64,000 nucleotides of DNA from JALZMG01 sp963844175 (GTDB taxonomy: Bacteria; Actinomycetota; Acidimicrobiia; Acidimicrobiales; Ilumatobacteraceae), in assembly GCA_963844175.1 (NCBI GenBank), contig CAWJNE010000021.1:744001-808000 (forward strand). Reading direction: 5' to 3'. The position numbers and the translations under genes are program-made. Shown piece after piece: positions 59,051 through 64,000 of the stretch. How positions within the stretch are numbered: the stretch's first letter is position 1; every line of letters starts with the position of its first letter. Below the pieces are notes generated by a model, which was not told the origin of the DNA, ran no database searches, and saw only the letters and a list, made by a program, of their open reading frames with translations.

Positions 59051-59986
59051 CCGGTCCGCAGTTCGCCACGCTCGATGACGTCGTGTACGGCCGCGTCGAG
59101 CAGGTCGGGCCCATGCTCCGCCGGGTGATCGCCGAGAACCCGTCGAAGTTCACGTACCGGGGCACCGGCACGTACCTGGTCGGCGCGGGCGAGGTCGCCG
59201 TGATCGACCCCGGCCCGCAGCTCGACTCGCACCGTGACGCCCTGGCCGCGGCCATCGCCGGCGAGCGGGTGACAGCGATCTGCGTGACGCACTGCCATGC
59301 CGACCATTCGCCGCTGGCCGCATGGTTGGCCGCCGAGACGGGTGCGCCGACCATCGCCTACGGGCCCCACCCCCCGCCGGATCCGGCTGACGCTCGCCGA
59401 CGAGGACGGCGCGGAGGATGGCACGGTCAAGGTCGAGGAGTCGACCGACCTGGCGTTCCGGCCCGACCTGCGGGTGAGCGATGGCGACGTGGCGGCGACG
59501 GGCCCCGGCTGGACGTTGCGGGCGGTGCACACCCCCGGGCACACGTCGAACCACACGTGCTTCGCCTTCGAGGAGCAAGCGGTGCTGTTCCCGGGTGACC
59601 ACGTGATGGGGTGGAGCACGACGGTGGTGTCGCCGCCCGACGGTGACATGGCGGCGTACGTCGAGTCGTTGCGCAAGGTCGCCGGCCGGGCGGGGGATCG
59701 GACGTACTGGCCGACGCACGGACCGGCGATCGCCTCGCCGCAGCGCTACGTCGGCGCGCTCGTCGACCACCGCCTGGACCGCGAGCGCCAGGTGCTCGAC
59801 CTGGTGCGCAGCGGCGTGGCCGAGATCCCGGCGATGGTGGCCGTGCTCTACGCCGGCGTCGACGAGCGACTGCACGAACCGGCCGGCCGCACGGTGCTCA
59901 GCCACCTCGTGAAGCTCGTCGACGACGGCGAGGTGCACACCGACACCGCGCGCCCCCGCCCCTCGTCCCGCTACACCCCCACCTAA
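59047..59986 (+). pseudogene. metallo-beta-lactamase-fold hydrolase, apparent frameshift
   Basis: GTG 59047 begins TGPQFATLDDVVYGRVEQ and carries the metal motif VTHCHADHSPLAAW, then drifts into an Arg/Gly-rich reading after about 59390. The other frame, open from before 59390 to the stop at 59986, continues the fold: AVHTPGHTSNHTCF, VLFPGDHVMGWSTTV, YWPTHGPAIASPQRYVG and a C-terminal winged-helix-like RSGVAEIPAMVAVLYAGVD. Both halves together match LACTB2-like hydrolases. A C-rich run near 59370-59380 makes an indel, real or from sequencing, plausible. Confidence 0.75.
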
Positions 59987-59988
59987 CC

Positions 59989-60070
59989 CATCCGAGGGTT
60001 TGCGTGCACCCGAGGGTTTCCTGAGGGGCTTCCCCGCAGCTAGCCCTCCGATGCAGCAAACCCTCGGATG
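59989..60070. repeat. 15-bp inverted repeat with the AAACCCTCGGATG motif
   Basis: CATCCGAGGGTTTGC at 59989-60003 and its exact complement GCAAACCCTCGGATG at 60056-60070, 52 bases apart, bridging the end of the convergent metallo-hydrolase and decarboxylase genes. A third, partial CCCGAGGGTTT lies between. The right arm codes for the last residues of the decarboxylase. Confidence 0.65.
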
Positions 60071-61410
60071 TCGTCGAGGAGGGACGTGAGCATGGCCAGC
60101 GTGGTCTGGGGGTTGACGAGACACACCCGGTAGCACGTCCGGCCGCGCCACTTGGTGGGCACGACGAGCGCCACGCCGGCCTTCGCCCTGCTGCGGCTCC
60201 ACGCCACGTAGCGCTCGTCGTCCCACCCGTCGACCTCGAACAGCACCACCGACAGCTCGGGCTCCAAGAGCAGCGTGAAGCCGTCCCGGCGATCGACCTC
60301 GTCGGCGAACGCTCGGGCGACATCGAGCGTCTTCTCCACCGCTTCCGTGTAGGCGTCGGTCCCGTAGGTGGCGAGGCTGAACCACAGCGGCAGGCCGCGG
60401 GCTCGCCGCGACAGGTGGAAGGCGAAGTCGCTTGGGTTCCACTCCTCGCGGCTGACCATGTCGAGGTACGTGCCGTGCTGAGCGTGGGTGGCCGAGGCCG
60501 CCTGCGGGTCGCGGTAGACGAGCGCCGCGCAGTCATACGGCGCGAACAACCACTTGTGCGGGTCGATGCCGAAGCTGTCGGCCCGCTCGAACCCGCGCCG
60601 CGCCTGGGCCGTCGACGGCGCGCACAGCACGGCGCCTCCGTAGGCGGCGTCGATGTGCAACCACAGCCCGAGCTCGGCGCAGACGTCGGCGATCGCATCG
60701 AGCTCGTCGATGGCGCCGGAGTTCGTGGTGCCGAGGTTGGCCACGACGGCGAACATCCCGTCGGTGCCGGAGTCGGCCAGCGTCCTCCGCAACGCCGCAC
60801 CGGTCATGCGCCCGCGCTCGTCCGGGGGGACGAGCACCACGTCGACGTCCATCACCTCGGCCGAGGCGTGGACCGAGGCGTGGGTCTCGGCGGTGGTGGC
60901 GAACCGCCATCGTCCGCCGTTCGGCGCCCCCGCCCGTTCACGGGCCTGGTGCCGTGCCGTGACCAGCGCCGACAGGTTGGCGGCCGACCCGCCGCTGACG
61001 AAGCACCCGCCGGCGCCCTCGGGAAAACCGGCCAGCGACGCCAGCCAGGCGAGGGCCTGGTTCTCGGCGGCGATCGCCCCCGCGCCGCCTTCCCACAGGC
61101 CGCCGAAGATGCTCGACGCGCTGACCACCAGGTCGAAGAGGTTGGCCGCCGGCGTCGGGGCCGTGGCCACGTAGGCCAGGTGCATCGGGTGGTCCATCGG
61201 CCGGCAGGCGTGCATCAGCACGTCGCGGAACAGCGCCAGCGCGGCGTGGCCGCCGAGGCCCTCCGGCGTGATGGCGCCCTCCAGGGCGACCGCCAGCTCG
61301 TCGGCCGGGCGGGCGCCCCAGGTGGGGTCCTTGGGGGTCTTCAGTCGCTCGACGGCGTAGCCGATGACCGATTGGGCGAGGAGGTCGGTGCCCTCGTCCC
61401 AGCGGTGCAT
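60040..61410 (-). CDS. PLP-dependent group II decarboxylase (aromatic-amino-acid/glutamate type)
   Basis: 456 residues from ATG 61410. The PLP pocket shows GGCFVSGGSAANLSALVTAR, TAETHASVHASAEV, LWLHIDAAYGGAVL and the Schiff-base Lys in FGIDPHKWLFAPYDC. The fold and length match aromatic-L-amino-acid, tyrosine or related decarboxylases; the substrate cannot be read. It lies four bases after the enoyl-CoA hydratase gene on the same strand. Confidence 0.88.
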   Translation of the reverse strand: MHRWDEGTDLLAQSVIGYAVERLKTPKDPTWGARPADELAVALEGAITPEGLGGHAALALFRDVLMHACRPMDHPMHLAYVATAPTPAANLFDLVVSASSIFGGLWEGGAGAIAAENQALAWLASLAGFPEGAGGCFVSGGSAANLSALVTARHQARERAGAPNGGRWRFATTAETHASVHASAEVMDVDVVLVPPDERGRMTGAALRRTLADSGTDGMFAVVANLGTTNSGAIDELDAIADVCAELGLWLHIDAAYGGAVLCAPSTAQARRGFERADSFGIDPHKWLFAPYDCAALVYRDPQAASATHAQHGTYLDMVSREEWNPSDFAFHLSRRARGLPLWFSLATYGTDAYTEAVEKTLDVARAFADEVDRRDGFTLLLEPELSVVLFEVDGWDDERYVAWSRSRAKAGVALVVPTKWRGRTCYRVCLVNPQTTLAMLTSLLDDIRGFAASEG

Positions 61411-61414
61411 CTGC

Positions 61415-62263
61415 TCAGGCGCCCAGGCGACCGAACTTCGGCGGTCGGCGATCGAGGAAGGACGAGACCCCCTCCTTGAAGTCGGGCCGACCGAAGCTCT
61501 CGACCATCAGCTCGATCGCCCGCCGCTCGGCGTCGCCGAGCCCGGCGTGCAGCTCGCTGTACACCTGCCGCTTCATCACCGCCATCGACGCCGGCGAGGA
61601 CGTGGCGGCCAGGTCGCGGACGTACTGCTGGGCGGCCGGCAGCACTTCGTCCGTCGGGAGCGCCCGGTTGACGAGGCCCATCTGCGCCGCTTCCTCGCCG
61701 CCCACCTTGCGTGCCGAGTACAGCACGTCGAGGGCGTGGGCGGGACCGACGAGCCGGCCGAGCAGCCAGGAGAGACCCCACTCGGCGACCAGCCCGCGCT
61801 GGGCGAACGACGTGGTCAGCACCGTCGTCGAGCTCATGAAGCGCAGGTCGCAGGACAGGGCGATCGGTACCCCCATCCCGGCGACGGGTCCGTTGATGGC
61901 GGCGATGATCGGCTTGGGCACCGACATCAGCCACGTGTACGTGCCGCGCAGGTCGTCGCCCCACGACGCCTCGCCCGGCGGCGGGTCCTGCTGACCGGCG
62001 AACGGGGCATCCCCGCCGGCTCCCGGCTCGCCGGATGACAGGGACGACAGCCGCTTCATGTCGGCGCCGGCGCAGAAACCCTTGCCGGCACCCGTGATCA
62101 CGATGCCGACCACGGCCGGATCCCCAGCGGCGCGGCCGACGGCGTCTCGGACCTCGGCGGCCATGGTGTCCGTCCACGCGTTGAGCGCCTCCGGCCGGTT
62201 GAGGGTGATGGTGGCGACGGGGTCCTCGACGGCGTAGAGGATCTCGCGGTACGACTCGCTCAT
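61415..62263 (-). CDS. enoyl-CoA hydratase/isomerase family protein
   Basis: 282 residues from ATG 62263. The crotonase signature reads ITLNRPEALNAW, GAGKGFCAGADMKRLSSL and AAINGPVAGMGVPIALSCDL, with the catalytic-region Glu in GLVAEWGLSWLLGRLVG. It should hydrate enoyl-CoA in fatty or amino acid breakdown. It follows the form II large subunit at a 58-base gap. Confidence 0.9.
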   Translation of the reverse strand: MSESYREILYAVEDPVATITLNRPEALNAWTDTMAAEVRDAVGRAAGDPAVVGIVITGAGKGFCAGADMKRLSSLSSGEPGAGGDAPFAGQQDPPPGEASWGDDLRGTYTWLMSVPKPIIAAINGPVAGMGVPIALSCDLRFMSSTTVLTTSFAQRGLVAEWGLSWLLGRLVGPAHALDVLYSARKVGGEEAAQMGLVNRALPTDEVLPAAQQYVRDLAATSSPASMAVMKRQVYSELHAGLGDAERRAIELMVESFGRPDFKEGVSSFLDRRPPKFGRLGA

Positions 62264-62321
62264 GGCCCGTTCCTAGCGCATCGCCGGCTGCCCGCCGAGA
62301 TGGAGGGCACCAGATCGGCGA

Positions 62322-64000
62322 TCAGATGCCTTCGGCGGCGTCCTGGCCGGCTTGGTCGGCGGCCTCGCCGGCGTGCAGGCGGGCGAACACCGCCGGCGGG
62401 TCCCGCCACGGGTCGGGCAGGGTGCCGGCCGCGGCGTCCTGGATCGCCCGCCACACCCGCTCGGACGTGCATGGCATGTCGAGGTGGCGCACCCCGAGGT
62501 GGGCGAGGGCGTCGATCACGGCGTTCTGCACGGCCGGCGTGGATCCGATCGTGGCGGCCTCGCCGATGCCCTTGGCCCCCAGCGGGTTGAGCGGTGACGG
62601 CGTCTCGGTGGAGTGGACCGAGAAGCTCGGCAGGTCGGCGGCCGACGCCATCGAGTAGTCGGCGAGGTTGGCCGTCAACGGGTTGCCGTCCGCGTCGAAC
62701 CGGACTTCCTCGAACAGTGCTTGCCCGATGCCGGCGGCGACACCGCCGTGTTGCTGCCCCTCGACGAGCAACGGGTTGATCACCGTGCCGCAGTCGTCGA
62801 CGGCGACGTGCTGCAGCAGCCGGACCCGACCGGTGTCGAGGTCGACCTCGACGACGGCGATGTGGGCGCCGAAGGGGAACGTCGCGTTGCCCTGGTCGAA
62901 CGTCGCCTCCGCCGAGAGCAGCCCGCCCTCGCCGGTCGCCCGACGAGCAAGCTCGGCCCAGTCGAGTGCAGCGGCCGGGACGCCGGCCACACCGACCGTG
63001 CCAGCGTCGACGTCGACGACGATGTCGGCGACGTCGGCCTCGAGCAGGCGGGCCGCCAGCTCCTTGGCGTTGTCGACCAACGCCTCCGTCGCCTGGTGCA
63101 CCGCCGACCCGCCGAGCTGCAGCGAGCGCGAACCGCCGGTGCCGCCACCGCTCGGGACGAGCTCGGTGTCGCCGTCGACGAGCCGGATCCGCTCGACCGG
63201 GATGCCGGTCTGGTCGTGGACGAGCATGGCGAACGCCGTCTGGTGCCCCTGGCCGTGGGAGAACGTCCCCGCCCGCACCGTGGCCGAGCCGTCATCGTGG
63301 ACCTCGACGGCGCCGAACTCGGAGGCGCCGCCGCCTGCGGTGATCTCCACGTAGGCCGACACGCCGATGCCGAGCGCCTGCCGGTCACCGCGCTCGCGCC
63401 GCTGCGCCTGCTCGCGTCGGAGGGCGTCGTAGCCGATCGCCTCGGCGGCGGCCTCCAGCGGCGTGGCATATCGGCCCGAGTCGTAGACGACGCCCGTCAG
63501 CGTGGTGAACGGGAACACGTCGTCGGCCAGCAGGTTGCGGCGACGCAGCTCGATGGGGTCGATGTCCAGTTCGTGGGCGGCGTGGTCGACGAGCCGTTCG
63601 AGCAGGGCCGTGGCCTCCGGCCGGCCGGCACCGCGATAGGCGCCCATCGGCGTCGTGTTCGTGACGGCCACCGCTACGTCGAACTGGATGGCCGGGAAGC
63701 GATACGTCCCGTTGGCCATGCGCTTGGTGCCCGTCGGGAGGAACGCACCGATGCCCGGGTAGGCGCCACCGTCACCGACGAGGTGGACGCGCAGCCCGGT
63801 GAACGTGCCGTCGCGCCGGCAGCCGAGCTCGGCGTACTGGATCTGGCCGCGACTGTGCGGCTGTGACGTCAGCTCGTCGCTGCGGGCGGGTGTCCAGGTG
63901 ACGGGCCGATCGAGCAGCCGAGCGGCGGCACCGACAGCCGAGTACTCGGCGTTGATCCCTGCCTTGCCGCCGAAGCCGCCGCCGACCTGCGGGGCGATGA
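62322..64000 (-). CDS. xanthine-oxidase-family large subunit, form II CoxL-like (5' end outside window)
   Basis: About 559 C-terminal residues are visible. The active-site string is TTPMGAYRGAGRPEATALLE, the AYRGAGR motif of form II, which marks CoxL relatives not shown to oxidise CO well. Mo-cofactor segments follow, IIAPQVGGGFGGKAG at the edge and GTFSHGQGHQTAFAMLVHDQ and GAKGIGEAATIGST further in. It differs from the form I coxL at 34074. The gene continues past the right edge, so its start and partners are not seen. Downstream enoyl-CoA hydratase and decarboxylase genes may form an operon with it. Confidence 0.92.
   Translation of the reverse strand, partial: IAPQVGGGFGGKAGINAEYSAVGAAARLLDRPVTWTPARSDELTSQPHSRGQIQYAELGCRRDGTFTGLRVHLVGDGGAYPGIGAFLPTGTKRMANGTYRFPAIQFDVAVAVTNTTPMGAYRGAGRPEATALLERLVDHAAHELDIDPIELRRRNLLADDVFPFTTLTGVVYDSGRYATPLEAAAEAIGYDALRREQAQRRERGDRQALGIGVSAYVEITAGGGASEFGAVEVHDDGSATVRAGTFSHGQGHQTAFAMLVHDQTGIPVERIRLVDGDTELVPSGGGTGGSRSLQLGGSAVHQATEALVDNAKELAARLLEADVADIVVDVDAGTVGVAGVPAAALDWAELARRATGEGGLLSAEATFDQGNATFPFGAHIAVVEVDLDTGRVRLLQHVAVDDCGTVINPLLVEGQQHGGVAAGIGQALFEEVRFDADGNPLTANLADYSMASAADLPSFSVHSTETPSPLNPLGAKGIGEAATIGSTPAVQNAVIDALAHLGVRHLDMPCTSERVWRAIQDAAAGTLPDPWRDPPAVFARLHAGEAADQAGQDAAEGI

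Overview
The window is a gene-dense, very GC-rich stretch of chromosome from an actinobacterium. Genes are tightly packed with many ATGA/GTGA stop-start overlaps and many GTG/TTG starts. Gene content (DosR-type regulator, Dcu carrier, form I CO dehydrogenase, DUF559/AbiEi protein, HrdB/SigB-type sigma factor) would suit an Acidimicrobiia lineage such as Ilumatobacteraceae. That placement is an inference; no rRNA or marker-gene comparison was possible.

1-3310 is a small hypoxia/fermentation island. It holds a DosR/DevR-type response regulator, a flavodoxin-like protein, two FMN-binding split-barrel (PNPOx-like) proteins and an LdhA-type D-lactate dehydrogenase. Both divergent promoters carry a DosR-box-like palindrome. 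3384-6002 holds a coiled-coil protein and an MFS exporter, convergent around a hairpin. 6237-10433 is a two-gene glycoside hydrolase pair (GH63-like glucosidase and GH13), the second with a frameshifted tail overlapped by a STAS-domain gene.

11058-17694 handles aspartate and asparagine: type I asparaginase with a C-terminal extension, a Dcu-type C4-dicarboxylate carrier behind a 21-codon leader ORF, a secreted protein made of two copies of an unknown domain, an S51 (dipeptidase E-like) peptidase and a secreted M28 peptidase. 18021-25497 holds a MalT-like LuxR regulator with a small partner, a large sulfatase, and small conserved genes (DUF6325, a 17-residue-repeat protein, DUF1622). 25580-31087 has an FtsX-type permease without a visible ATPase, an acyl-CoA-dehydrogenase-like flavoprotein, a GrpB-family protein and a degenerate non-coding stretch.

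31088-38963 is an aerobic CO dehydrogenase locus in the order coxM-coxS-coxL-XdhC/CoxI(YHS)-MoxR-CoxE, with a divergent LysR gene and a large palindrome between them. CoxL has the form I active-site motif. A second large subunit with the form II motif enters at the right edge (62322-64000). A selenocysteine tRNA (39278-39369) has an integrase remnant beside its 3' end.

39448-48446 is mostly housekeeping and regulatory: HxlR regulator with operator, HtrA-like protease, Eis-like acetyltransferase, sigma factor, BI-1 protein, a membrane protein with an HExxH motif, epoxide hydrolase and an ABC1/UbiB kinase. 48549-51851 is a sugar-type ABC importer without its ATPase. It is followed by the most unusual object in the window: an AbiEi-DUF559 gene bracketed by two 51-nt near-identical hairpins (51858-52908). 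52953-62263 continues with cyclophilin, SDR, class III aminotransferase, YcaQ-like glycosylase, AI-2E-family permease, a second unrelated asparaginase, a frameshifted metallo-beta-lactamase-fold gene, a PLP decarboxylase and an enoyl-CoA hydratase.
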